Shown one piece after another: positions 34,223 through 42,396 of a stretch of 64,000 nucleotides of DNA. Each line of letters starts with the position of its first letter. The first letter of the stretch is position 1. A program made the translations under genes and the position numbers. Origin of the DNA: Planctomycetota bacterium (GTDB lineage: Bacteria > Planctomycetota > Planctomycetia > Pirellulales > Lacipirellulaceae); the NCBI GenBank assembly GCA_029259945.1, contig JAJDEF010000012.1, positions 186,001-250,000 of the forward strand. Reading direction: 5' to 3'. Under the pieces are notes generated by a model. The model saw only the letters and a program-made list of their open reading frames with translations. It was not told the DNA's origin and did no database searches.

Positions 34223-34580
34223 TGGAGGCGGCGGGAATCGAACCCGCGTCCCGTGACATCTCTACGCAAGCTTCTACGTGTGTAGTCGGCAGGTTTAGTT
34301 TTGTCTCTCGAATCGCCGAGCCGACCGGGCTATTCGCAGACTAGCCGAGAACTTGTTTAGCTGTCGACGTGCTCAGCAGTGACCGACAGCGATTCGGATT
34401 TGGTGACGAACGTCCGGGCCAGTCCGACTCCAGCCCATAGTTCGGGATGCCTATCTCTAGGCAGCCAAAGCATAATTGCCATTGGCAACTAAAAATGTGA
34501 TCAGCTTTTTACGTGGCCCACTGATCAACCACGACACGCCACCTACGCTTCGGCTATCCGGTCGAACCCTGTTCGCCCCC
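34223..34580 (-). ncRNA. ssrA: Transfer-messenger RNA (tmRNA)
   Basis: On the minus strand the 5' end is GGGGGCGAACAGGGTTCGAC at 34580. The 3' end pairs with it (CGCCTCC, then discriminator A at 34223), preceded by a T-loop (GGGTTCGATTCCCGC). CCA is not encoded. The tag frame at 34486-34457 reads GCC AAT GGC AAT TAT GCT TTG GCT GCC TAG, giving ANGNYALAA after the charged alanine. The AGTT just before the resume codon matches the usual upstream element. About 358 nt, a normal one-piece tmRNA for ribosome rescue. Confidence 0.97.
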
Positions 34581-34609
34581 TGGATGTGCCCTCACATAAG
34601 AGTATCTCT

Positions 34610-34615
34610 ATTCTA
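34610..34615 (-). promoter_or_regulatory. Probable -10 box of ssrA
   Basis: TAGAAT on the minus strand lies 29-35 nt upstream of the mature tmRNA 5' end, a distance that allows a short leader removed by RNase P. It matches TATAAT at five of six positions. A clear -35 was not found at 16-18 bp, so this is tentative. Confidence 0.4.
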
Positions 34616-34981
34616 CTCGGCTATTGGGCCGAAGAAAAAGGGGATTTTTTAATCGCAAAATTTTTGCTCGCTAATGTCTGCTTGGTTTTTGGGTAGTTTT
34701 GTCACGGTGCCGGGTGACAAAATGGACAAAACCCTGGGGGGCTGTTGGTGTTTGGTGCTCCGTTTATAGGGGTTTCGTTTTTTTGTGGGCCTGAGTTTTG
34801 GCACGTATATGGCTGTTTGGCGTTTTCGCGGACAATATTCGGTGGTTTTGTCCACTTTGGCATGTTGCGGGTACTGTAATCGCTGAGCTTTCTTGTGATT
34901 GGCTTGGACAAAAGTCGGTGGGGTTTTGTCTTATTTTGTCCAAAGGGGGTGACTTTATTGGCAAAAAAGTGGTCGTCATTT

Positions 34982-35040
34982 TAGCCACAGAGTTCACAGA
35001 GAACTCAGAGACTCTTTTATCTCGGTGTTCTCGGTGGCTA
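34982..35040. repeat. CACAGAG-family hairpin
   Basis: TAGCCACAGAG at the left and its near-exact inverse CTCGGTGGCTA at the right bracket about 37 bp. The outermost 11 bp match at 10 positions. It is non-coding and related to the repeats at 20423-20494 and 61110-61373. Confidence 0.7.
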
Positions 35041-35294
35041 AAAATTTATCGATAAACGGGGGGACACTTATCTTCGCTCATTGGCGCTAATTTTTCATGG
35101 CAGGGCAGGCATGCCCACGCGAGCGTAGAGCATGGCACCCGGCGAAGGCCATTGTCTTGTATACGTGAAGGGAATTCCATCGATATTTTTGGCCGGGTGG
35201 ATTTACCGCGGAGGGCGCAGAGATCGCGGAGTTTTTTTGGGCTCGTGCGTTTTGCTGTTGCTGCACGCACGCTACGAACTAATGCTCAGAAAAA

Positions 35295-35364
35295 GGTAGG
35301 TGAACCTGTCGGCAATCACGTTGAAAGAGAGAACAAGCCGTTCACGCCGACAGAACCACCTACC
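35295..35364. repeat. 19-bp imperfect inverted repeat
   Basis: GGTAGGTGAACCTGTCGGC (35295-35313) pairs with GCCGACAGAACCACCTACC (35346-35364) except for the central four bases. The loop is 32 nt. A partial third unit (AACCACCTGCC) follows near 35391. No T-run is present, so it is not a classical terminator. Confidence 0.65.
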
Positions 35365-35444
35365 CTACCAACTGTCGCTGCCACCCGTGGAACCACCTGC
35401 CGTACGACTCCGGCCAGGATAGCCGGGCTATGGGTGGGGAGTAA

Positions 35445-36770
35445 TTAAGTGGGTTCGTGAATGCGTGCTGCCCAGATCATGCCGAGAGATCGTAGTATCC
35501 AGCCTGCAATGATAAGCATGGCAAAGTGGTCGAGCCGCCAGGGGCCAATCTCAGAGACTACGGAGTTCTCGCTGGCCCAGTCGAAGAGTACTCCGCCCAT
35601 CAAAACGCTCACGGCATAGGTTAATTGTGTTAGGGCAAACCAAGCCGCAGTGTAGGCGGCGGTGCATTCGACTTTGCTTAACTGCAACATGAGATTGGGC
35701 ATTGCGACGTTTGTGCCCGCGTAGGCAATCCATAAAACGTAGGTGCCCACCACCCACCACTTTGCTTCCTGCGAAGCGGGCAAAAGAAACAGTAATGCTG
35801 CGGCAACCAAGCCTTGCGAAAGGACGAGCGCCGGAACGTTGCCTCGTCGGTCGACCTGTTTGCCGACCCAGGGCATCAGCGTCGACTGCATGCCACGCGA
35901 CGAGCAGTCGAGGATGCGTTTTTCGGCATACGTTATTTGCAAGACCGTGATTTGATAAACTCGCAATGCCATGTCTGTGATTCCATTGGCAAACGAAAAC
36001 CACATGCCGTAAAGCAAAAGTCTTCGAAACTTGCGGTCTGCGAACGGCAACAAAAGCTCCTGCATTCGATACGCGGCTTGCCGCGCCCCGATCTGACTCG
36101 GCGAGGGAGGGTCGATCATTTTCAACAAAGGCCAGACCGCGAGCAGCATCGCTGTTGCTCCGAGGGTCGCAATCGTTGCGAAGCCAAGCCAAAGCAGGTC
36201 GGGCCGCGCGGCACTCTGGCAATAGCTCTGCCAATAAAATGCCCCAGCTGCGGAGAGGACAATCCCCAACACTTTTCCTGCGTTCATCCAAGCGGAGCGA
36301 CGTCCGACAAATCTTCCGCGGATTGCAGCCGGAACCAAATCGCCGAACCACGACCACAACGCGACATATCCAAAGTGCCCGAAAAGATGATGCCCGGCCC
36401 AACAGCACACCAAAGCAGTGCTCGAGCGAGAGGTAGCAGGCAGGATATGAGGGGCTGACATCAGAGGCAACCCTAGCAGCACAATCGCACTCGTGAAAAA
36501 CATCGCTGCACAGAACTTGCGGCGACTGCCGATGCGGTCCATCCACAACGGGGTCAACAGCCGCAGCACGCCGACCAGCGCAGGGGCGGCAAGTAGCCAA
36601 CTTAGCGCCATTCCTTTGGCACCGTAATTTTGAGCGAGATAAAAGACAAGCGTCGTTCCGGTCAGCCCACTGCCGAGCCCCCATAAGCCGCCGTTGGCGT
36701 AGGCAAGAACGATCGAACGACGCCGCTCACCGGGCTTCATCCTTGCGGCTTGGGATAGGGGGCGATTCAA
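35445..36770 (-). CDS. Major facilitator superfamily transporter
   Basis: A 441-residue protein with about twelve hydrophobic helices in two halves. The loop after helix 2 contains PLWMDRIGSRRKF, a variant of the MFS loop 2-3 signature (D-R-x-G-R-R). The early segment YANGGLWGLGSGLTGTTLVF resembles a PVC-type MFS subgroup. The substrate is unknown and no metabolic genes are nearby. Neighbouring CHAD gene is upstream on the same strand; a single CACAGAG-type repeat arm lies in between, which makes operon structure uncertain. Confidence 0.8.
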   Translation of the reverse strand: MNRPLSQAARMKPGERRRSIVLAYANGGLWGLGSGLTGTTLVFYLAQNYGAKGMALSWLLAAPALVGVLRLLTPLWMDRIGSRRKFCAAMFFTSAIVLLGLPLMSAPHILPATSRSSTALVCCWAGHHLFGHFGYVALWSWFGDLVPAAIRGRFVGRRSAWMNAGKVLGIVLSAAGAFYWQSYCQSAARPDLLWLGFATIATLGATAMLLAVWPLLKMIDPPSPSQIGARQAAYRMQELLLPFADRKFRRLLLYGMWFSFANGITDMALRVYQITVLQITYAEKRILDCSSRGMQSTLMPWVGKQVDRRGNVPALVLSQGLVAAALLFLLPASQEAKWWVVGTYVLWIAYAGTNVAMPNLMLQLSKVECTAAYTAAWFALTQLTYAVSVLMGGVLFDWASENSVVSEIGPWRLDHFAMLIIAGWILRSLGMIWAARIHEPT

Positions 36771-36793
36771 AAGGGACTTCCTTGTTTTTTATT

Positions 36794-36823
36794 CACCACG
36801 GAGACACAGAGAACACGGGGACG
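36794..36823. repeat. Solitary CACAGAG-family arm
   Basis: CACCACGGAGACACAGAGAA plus ACACGGGGAC between the MFS and CHAD genes matches one arm of the CACAGAG repeats elsewhere in the window. No inverse partner is nearby, so it looks like a decayed half-element. Confidence 0.5.
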
Positions 36824-36837
36824 AAGCAACAGGGATA

Positions 36838-37734
36838 CTACTTCAAGTTTCCTAGAGACGACTGTAGTTGAGCGATTCGTTCGGGGGTCCACCAGGCGAG
36901 GAATTTTTCTCGAAATCGCTCGACTAGCTCATGCTCGGCTACGATACATCGAGCGAGATCGGCAGCTTGAGCATCTGCGGGCATTGGTGCCAGCCACTGT
37001 TGAAACACCCCCTGGGCTGTCGCATGGTCGTTGAGTTTTCCGAGTCGACTTTGCAGCTTTTCGACCAAGGGATAGATCTCGGTGCGTAACTCTGGAGGAA
37101 ATGCCGCGTGAAATATCTCAATCGAATATCGGAGCCGCTTGCCAGCAATGCGTAGCTCGTGGAGTTGCTCGAGCGACGGTTGCTGCACGACGGCCAGCTC
37201 TAACACTGCTTGGCTTGCCTTCTGCAGCGAAAATTTTGCGAATCCCCCGATAGTCCGATGTTGCTTCGGCGGATTGTTGTCGAGCGTGGCTATGCATTTT
37301 TGTAGGCTTCGGTCTATCTTGTTTTGCTTGGCTCGCTTTTCGACCGCAACCAGCTGCTGTTGGACATCGACGCGTTGCTGTTGCAATCGGGCGATGACAT
37401 AGTCAGAAAACTGGCCAGCCTGCGCTTCTTGCTGGGTCCGCCCTAGTAACACATCGGTGTCGCGTGCTGGGCCAGCCGCTTGTCGAATTCGGCGTAGCCA
37501 ACGGCGAAGCGAAGCCGGCTTTGACTTCATCAGCGGCCGAAACGCGCGTAGTGCGGCGCCCGCCCGACGACAGGCGACTCGCAACTGGTGAACGTGCTCG
37601 ACATCTTCGGCAGATTTCCAAGCCGCTAGGGGCAACATTCGCTGTACCTGTTGCACTCGCAAAGTCAGCACCTGCTCGGCAATTCGAGCGGCAGACTGTC
37701 GAGGCGACGAGAGTTCGATCCATTTACTGGCCAT
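36838..37734 (-). CDS. CHAD-domain protein
   Basis: A 298-residue helical protein of the CHAD family, which binds inorganic polyphosphate through clustered His, Arg and Lys residues. The first signature is VEDVHQLRVACRRAGAALRA (about 44-63) and the second is LHELRIAGKRLRYSIEIF (about 193-210). It is stand-alone, lacking a CYTH (triphosphatase) domain. Proteins of this type associate with polyphosphate granules. The start at 37734 is 8 bp inside a region divergent from the GntR gene, which begins 138 bp away. Confidence 0.9.
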   Translation of the reverse strand: MASKWIELSSPRQSAARIAEQVLTLRVQQVQRMLPLAAWKSAEDVEHVHQLRVACRRAGAALRAFRPLMKSKPASLRRWLRRIRQAAGPARDTDVLLGRTQQEAQAGQFSDYVIARLQQQRVDVQQQLVAVEKRAKQNKIDRSLQKCIATLDNNPPKQHRTIGGFAKFSLQKASQAVLELAVVQQPSLEQLHELRIAGKRLRYSIEIFHAAFPPELRTEIYPLVEKLQSRLGKLNDHATAQGVFQQWLAPMPADAQAADLARCIVAEHELVERFREKFLAWWTPERIAQLQSSLGNLK

Positions 37735-37793
37735 GCCATTAGATTAGCTTCCAGCCTTCTCGGCGGCAACTTTCGAGAAAACCTGGGATTTAC

Positions 37794-37834
37794 TTGACTT
37801 GCTGGTCAAAAACGATTACCGTACTAGCACGGTA
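37794..37834 (+). promoter_or_regulatory. Promoter and palindromic operator of the GntR-ABC operon
   Basis: TTGACT at 37794-37799 could serve as a -35. Overlapping the expected -10 is TACCGTACTAGCACGGTA (37817-37834), an 18-bp palindrome with 16 matching positions. YtrA-type GntR regulators bind palindromes of this length in their own promoters, so this is the likely autoregulatory operator. It lies about 40 bp upstream of the regulator's start. Confidence 0.6.
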
Positions 37835-37871
37835 GTACAGATGGAACCCCTGGGTGCTCTGGTAAATCCTT

Positions 37872-38261
37872 ATGTTTCTTCATATCGAAACGCATAACGG
37901 CTTGGCGGTTTACGACCAGATCGTTCGGCAGGTGAAATTTGCCGTGGCCGACGGGGCAATTTCTACTGGCGATTTAGTGCCTAGCGTCCGAGAACTAGCG
38001 CGCGAATTGGCCATCAACCCCAACACGGTCGCTCGAGCCTATCGGCAACTTCAGGATGATGGGGTACTGCAGGCTGTGCGCGGTACCGGCTTGGCCGTTT
38101 CATCTGGCGCTCGCAAAGCATGTCAGTCTGAACGTACGCGGCTCATTCGGGCACGGCTACGTGACGTTCTGGTCGAAGCGCACCACGGTGGCCTCGATGC
38201 GAAGAAAATCGAAGAACTTTTTCACGCGGAACTGAAATCTCTACGACGCAAGACGAGGTAA
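37872..38261 (+). CDS. GntR-family regulator, YtrA subfamily
   Basis: A 129-residue repressor-like protein. A winged HTH fills the first 75 residues (GLAVYDQIVRQVKFAVADGA, then LVPSVRELARELAINPNTVA and AYRQLQDDG). Only a short helical tail of about 45 residues follows, too small for an effector domain, which defines the YtrA subgroup. Members typically control the ABC transporter encoded next to them. Here the ATP-binding protein gene starts 3 bp after the stop codon, so the two are tightly co-expressed, and a palindrome lies in the promoter. Confidence 0.92.
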   Translation: MFLHIETHNGLAVYDQIVRQVKFAVADGAISTGDLVPSVRELARELAINPNTVARAYRQLQDDGVLQAVRGTGLAVSSGARKACQSERTRLIRARLRDVLVEAHHGGLDAKKIEELFHAELKSLRRKTR

Positions 38262-38264
38262 ATC

Positions 38265-39212
38265 ATGCAAACAGCATTGTCGATTCGGCAAGTGACAAAA
38301 AATTATGGCGGCCAGCGTGCGCTCGACGACGTCTCGCTGGAAGTGCCGAAGGGTGTGGTGTTTGCTTTGTTGGGAGAGAACGGAGCAGGAAAAACTACGA
38401 CCATCAAGCTTGCACTCGGGCTGGAAGAACCAAATCATGGCCAACTTGAGGTGCTTGGGATGAACAGCGCTACGGCAGGTGAGGAGATCCGCCGCCAAGT
38501 GGGATACGTGCCAGAACGTCCAGCTCTTTACGAATGGATGACGGCCACGGAGATCGGCTGGTTCGCCTCAGGATTTTATGCCGCGGGTTTTGAACACGAA
38601 TACCGTACTCTGCTTCAGCAATTCGAGGTTCCGACGAATCGAAAAATTTCGCAAATGTCGAAGGGCATGCGGGCGAAGGTGGCGTTGTCGCTTTCGTTAG
38701 CCCATCAGCCGGAGCTGTTGATTCTCGACGAACCGACCTCGGGACTCGATACGCTGGTGCGTCGCGAATTTTTGGAAAGTATGGTCGACATCGCGGCAGC
38801 AGGGCGAACGGTGTTGTTGTCGAGCCACCTTATCAGCGAAGTCGAACGGGTTGCCGACATTGTTGCCATCATGCGGCAGGGGCAATTGATGGTCGTCGAA
38901 TCGCTCGACACGCTTAAGTGTCAGACCTATGAGCTAACAATGACGCTCGCTGCCGGTGCTTCGCAACCTCCGGAGGTGCCGGGGCAAGTGCTTTGCAGCC
39001 GACAACGCGCCCGGCAATGGCAAGTGCTCACTCGTAATCTGGACGAACGTCAGATCGACGCCATCCGCGATGACGAGTCGGTGGTCGCCGTTGAAGCACG
39101 TACGCCTGGCTTGGAAGAGATTTTTGTTGCGTATATGCAATCGGATATTTCGCCACGGCATGACGAAATGGATTGCAAGGCCAGCGAATCTGAAAGCGTT
39201 CAAACCTCGTAA
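38265..39212 (+). CDS. ABC transporter ATP-binding protein
   Basis: A 315-residue ABC ATPase. Walker A is GENGAGKTTTIKL (about 38-50), the signature is the degenerate SKGMRAKVALSLSLA and Walker B is LLILDEPTSGLD. The sequence class matches drug/lantibiotic or bacitracin-type exporters of the CcmA/YtrB kind. A C-terminal extension of about 90 residues follows the ATPase core. It lies between the YtrA-type regulator and a very large permease, starting 15 bp upstream of the latter. Confidence 0.94.
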   Translation: MQTALSIRQVTKNYGGQRALDDVSLEVPKGVVFALLGENGAGKTTTIKLALGLEEPNHGQLEVLGMNSATAGEEIRRQVGYVPERPALYEWMTATEIGWFASGFYAAGFEHEYRTLLQQFEVPTNRKISQMSKGMRAKVALSLSLAHQPELLILDEPTSGLDTLVRREFLESMVDIAAAGRTVLLSSHLISEVERVADIVAIMRQGQLMVVESLDTLKCQTYELTMTLAAGASQPPEVPGQVLCSRQRARQWQVLTRNLDERQIDAIRDDESVVAVEARTPGLEEIFVAYMQSDISPRHDEMDCKASESESVQTS

Positions 39213-39227
39213 CCTTTGGAGTAAGCC

Positions 39228-42200
39228 GTGGGATTGCAATCCGGCGGTTTTAATGCCATGAGCACTGTTTCAACCAGTACCTTAGAAAATCGCCCGCCGG
39301 CGTTGGCCAAGAACATCTTCTTGCGGTTCCTGTGGAAGGAATATCGCATGCTGCGCGGGTTTTGGTTCGGGGTGGCCGTGTTGGGCTCGCTGATGCAATG
39401 GGCTCTGGCGCAGATGATGTTCAGCACGGACGGGATACCTCGCTTGATGCTTCACGTTGGGTGGGGCGCTGCCGCGTTGTATGCCATCGGGGCGGCGGTC
39501 ACTTTGTTTAGCGCTGAAAGCGAAGAACGGACCCGTGATTTTTTGTTGAACTTACCTGGTCGATGGTTGCCTATGTTCGCGGCCAAGGTGACGCTCGCTG
39601 TCGTCTCCGCTTTTGGCTTGGGACTAGTGCTTGGTGTTATGGGTGGATGGATCAACGGCGGGACGTGGGCCTCGGTTGCCGATTTTCAAAATGTGATGGC
39701 CGTGTGGGGTGTCGGAGTTCTCGAAGCGACCGCGTGGGGCCTGTTATTTTCGCTTTGGATGAAACAACCGCTGCTGGCGGCTGTGTTGGCGATTGCAGCC
39801 GCCTCGTTTGGCGCGCAACTGGCCATCGCTGCAACTCCGACAGCCCACTACTCTTTTACGCTCCACGCCTACAGCGAAGCGGTCCCTCTGCGATTATTTT
39901 TGGCGTCCGCTGTTTTTATGCTCGATGTCTGGCTAGGTGCTCGTTGGTACGAAGCCGCCCCACGGCGCAGTCGAAGGAAAAAAACACCTCTAGAATCGGC
40001 GTCTACAACAAGCAAAACAGTTGCGACGGATACACACGCCAAAGGGTCACGCCGCAAGGTGATGGCCCGTCTGCTTTGGCAAACTTGGCGCGAATCGTGG
40101 AAGACCATGCTCGCGGCCATCCCTATCGGGCTGTTCTTGACTGCAAGCGTCTCGGTTCTGATTCATGCTTCGCATGGCTATGCCGACTTGCCGACACCGA
40201 TACTCACCTTGCTTTTTTTGCCTGCTTTGTTTGGCGCGCTGGTGTTTCGTGCTGACCAGCGTGGCGATCATCGGCAATTTCTTGTTTCGCATGCTTCGCG
40301 CCCTCGCTATGTCTGGTTGGCTCGCCATCTGTTTTGGGGCACCTGTCTGCTCGGGATGACAGTGCTGGTGAACGTTACTATTTGGGCCGTGGTTGCCTTG
40401 GGAATAGGTGGTTCCACTCATCAGATTTTATGGAGCGTTTTTGGAGTTGGTTCTCCAGGTGATTTCTATTCAGGCCAGATGTTAGGCGAACCTAGGCAAT
40501 TGTCTTCTCGCTTAGTGGTTTTGCTTTCTCTTGCCATGCGATCTCTGTCGATCGGTTGGACGGCATTCTTCACAGCTTATGCCCTAGGCCAATTCTGCTC
40601 GTTGATGTTGCGGCGAGAAATTCTTGCCGGGTTGTTGGCGATAATTTTTTCGGTCATCCTCGCTGCCTGGGTCGCCGCTGTGGTGTATTGGCAACTGAAT
40701 CCCTGGTGGTTTGTCTTGCCAATCGGCGTGGGTGCCATGCTGGCAACTTGGTTGCGGATGCCTGCTTGGATGGTCGCACGCAATCGACCCCAGACTTGGG
40801 TACTCCCTCTTGCCGCCGTTGCGGTGCCATTGGTGCTGGTTTCAACGATGTTGTCAGCCGCTCGCTTGGCACAGCTACAACCGGTGTCAGGCCACGTGCA
40901 GTTTATGAAGCAAGTTCAGGCGTTTGAGGCGACTCGGGCTCCAGGCCAAAAAACTGCCGACGCGTACTTTCGGTTGCATGCGACGCTCGAGGAAGCGACC
41001 GACGATGCTGCCCGTCAAGCCGTCGTCGAACAACTCATGGAGCTGACCAAGCAGCCTGAATGTCGTTTTCCTGAACTGGCAGCTTTGCAAAGAAGTCCGC
41101 CGCATAAACAAATTTCGGAGCTGCAAAATCTGCTCTTTCAAGATGCCGACCGACTCGAGCTTGAAGGCAATCTCGATGCTGCGCTTGACCGCTATCTTGC
41201 AATTTCTCGACTCCAGAGCCACTGGGTGAAAGGTCAGTCGTCCTATATCTTGTCCTATCGTCGGGGGCCAATCGGGCCTCAGCTCGACCGCCAACTGATT
41301 CAATGGGCAACGCACCCTAAACAAACCAGCGCGCGGCTACGTAGGGCGGTGAATGATTTGCAAGTCTACCTCATGCGACTACGGGTCGTTGACGTTCGCG
41401 AATCGATTCTCGCCGATCGAGAAAAAATTCGAGCCGTCTTACTGGGCGATGAGCCGCCCAGTTTTTTCGACGGGGGCTATAGCCGATTGTCGGAGTATCT
41501 TGCCTACCTAGCGAACGAACTCCCCTGGGAGCGACAACGGGCACTGCAGGCACTCGACATTCGAACCAAGCAAGTGTTGGACTACGCACTGGCTGCTGTC
41601 TACGGCGCAAACAGCCATGGGATTTGCGACTCCTCTGTAAGACGGCGGCTTTTGGGACGGTGGCACAGGAATCAAGCGCCTATGCCGCATCGTTCGGTGT
41701 ACAACGACCGCTGGCATGCGTATAGACGCGAAACGATGAACGCTTGGCAGGCTTCGACCAGCTATCTCGTTTCACAAGAAATGAACAGGTTCATGAATGA
41801 TTTCTTACGCAATACTCTGAACGCCAAGGTTCGCCGAGCCGGGCTCATGACCCAGTTGGCTTTGATTGCTTACCGACTCGATCACCAGCGTTACCCCGAG
41901 TCGCTCGCCGAATTATGGCCCAAGTATATAACTCTCCTGCCCCACGATCCTTATTCTGACAATCCGTTAGAGTATCGACCACAAGGATTTGAACGGCCTA
42001 CGACAAAACAACGTTATTTGTATGGATCGGATGGATCGTATGTCACGAATGTTACGAAGGCTGAAGCAACGATTCCTGCACAGACCCCACTGCTTTGGAG
42101 TGTGGGCAGCGGTAACTGCGCACCAGGGGAAAGATCGCTTACGCTTCGGCAAGTCGACCTAGAGGGTGTGCTGCCCGATCGAGAAGAAAAGATTGAGGTC

Positions 42201-42272
42201 ATGCAACTGGTGCCGACCGAAAATAGAAATTATTGGCATTCTCCGACCCTCTTTACTCTCCCAAAGATCTAG
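39228..42272 (+). CDS. Large ABC transporter permease with soluble C-terminal extension
   Basis: A 1014-residue protein. Two hydrophobic blocks (about 40-230 and 290-545) are joined by a basic linker (RRSRRKKT) and resemble a duplicated six-helix ABC-2-type permease. Residues from about 545 to 1014 form a predicted soluble domain without recognised fold. Near its end is AYRLDHQRYPESLAELWPKY followed by LPHDPYSDNPLEYRPQGFE, a motif that recurs in planctomycete exported proteins. The start is GTG 39228 with GGAG 8 nt ahead; ATG 39258 is an alternative. It is the last gene of the GntR-ABC operon. The fusion is unusual. Confidence 0.82.
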   Translation: MGLQSGGFNAMSTVSTSTLENRPPALAKNIFLRFLWKEYRMLRGFWFGVAVLGSLMQWALAQMMFSTDGIPRLMLHVGWGAAALYAIGAAVTLFSAESEERTRDFLLNLPGRWLPMFAAKVTLAVVSAFGLGLVLGVMGGWINGGTWASVADFQNVMAVWGVGVLEATAWGLLFSLWMKQPLLAAVLAIAAASFGAQLAIAATPTAHYSFTLHAYSEAVPLRLFLASAVFMLDVWLGARWYEAAPRRSRRKKTPLESASTTSKTVATDTHAKGSRRKVMARLLWQTWRESWKTMLAAIPIGLFLTASVSVLIHASHGYADLPTPILTLLFLPALFGALVFRADQRGDHRQFLVSHASRPRYVWLARHLFWGTCLLGMTVLVNVTIWAVVALGIGGSTHQILWSVFGVGSPGDFYSGQMLGEPRQLSSRLVVLLSLAMRSLSIGWTAFFTAYALGQFCSLMLRREILAGLLAIIFSVILAAWVAAVVYWQLNPWWFVLPIGVGAMLATWLRMPAWMVARNRPQTWVLPLAAVAVPLVLVSTMLSAARLAQLQPVSGHVQFMKQVQAFEATRAPGQKTADAYFRLHATLEEATDDAARQAVVEQLMELTKQPECRFPELAALQRSPPHKQISELQNLLFQDADRLELEGNLDAALDRYLAISRLQSHWVKGQSSYILSYRRGPIGPQLDRQLIQWATHPKQTSARLRRAVNDLQVYLMRLRVVDVRESILADREKIRAVLLGDEPPSFFDGGYSRLSEYLAYLANELPWERQRALQALDIRTKQVLDYALAAVYGANSHGICDSSVRRRLLGRWHRNQAPMPHRSVYNDRWHAYRRETMNAWQASTSYLVSQEMNRFMNDFLRNTLNAKVRRAGLMTQLALIAYRLDHQRYPESLAELWPKYITLLPHDPYSDNPLEYRPQGFERPTTKQRYLYGSDGSYVTNVTKAEATIPAQTPLLWSVGSGNCAPGERSLTLRQVDLEGVLPDREEKIEVMQLVPTENRNYWHSPTLFTLPKI

Positions 42273-42297
42273 TGCTTTGCCAGAGCTTAATTTTAGG

Positions 42298-42362
42298 GTG
42301 AGCCGAACGCGCTAGCGTCGGGTGAACCTGGGAAAAACCCGCGGCTAGCGCCGTCGGCTCAC
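42298..42362. repeat. 26-bp imperfect inverted repeat between convergent genes
   Basis: Left arm 42298-42323 (GTGAGCCGAACGCGCTAGCG...) and right arm 42337-42362 (...GCTAGCGCCGTCGGCTCAC) match at 22 of 26 positions around 13 bp. It sits between the convergent permease and small membrane protein genes and may act as a two-way termination barrier. I recall this GAGCCG...GCTAGC type as a dispersed planctomycete repeat. Confidence 0.75.
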
Positions 42363-42396
42363 ATCACGAACCCTAATTCTTAGCTTTGACGGTGCG

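Larger units (their letters stand above)
34581..35444. other. Repeat-rich non-coding region
   Basis: About 860 bp between ssrA and the MFS gene with no credible gene. The left half (34640-34970) is T-rich on the plus strand. It holds several TTTTGTCC or GGACAAAA units in both orientations (near 34731, 34850, 34904 and 34934). The right half contains a CACAGAG-family hairpin (34982-35040), a single related arm at 35199-35231, an inverted repeat at 35295-35364 and a copy of a CCAGGATAGCCGGGC repeat at 35411-35433. Frames of 60-100 codons here are low-complexity and mutually overlapping. Confidence 0.7.

Noticed and set aside
34223-34580. Idea that the ssrA 3' end is an integration site for an island
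   Set aside because: No integrase gene, no repeated copy of the 3' end and an ordinary RIC-type gene downstream.
34649-35055. Several 60-85-codon frames in the region upstream of ssrA
   Set aside because: They overlap one another on both strands, are Asn/Pro/Lys-rich and lie in repeat DNA; no ribosome-binding sites fit.
35551-36684. Second long minus-strand frame (377 codons) within the MFS gene
   Set aside because: It is the same strand in another frame, Arg/Cys-rich and without membrane helices; the MFS frame has the coherent twelve-helix pattern.
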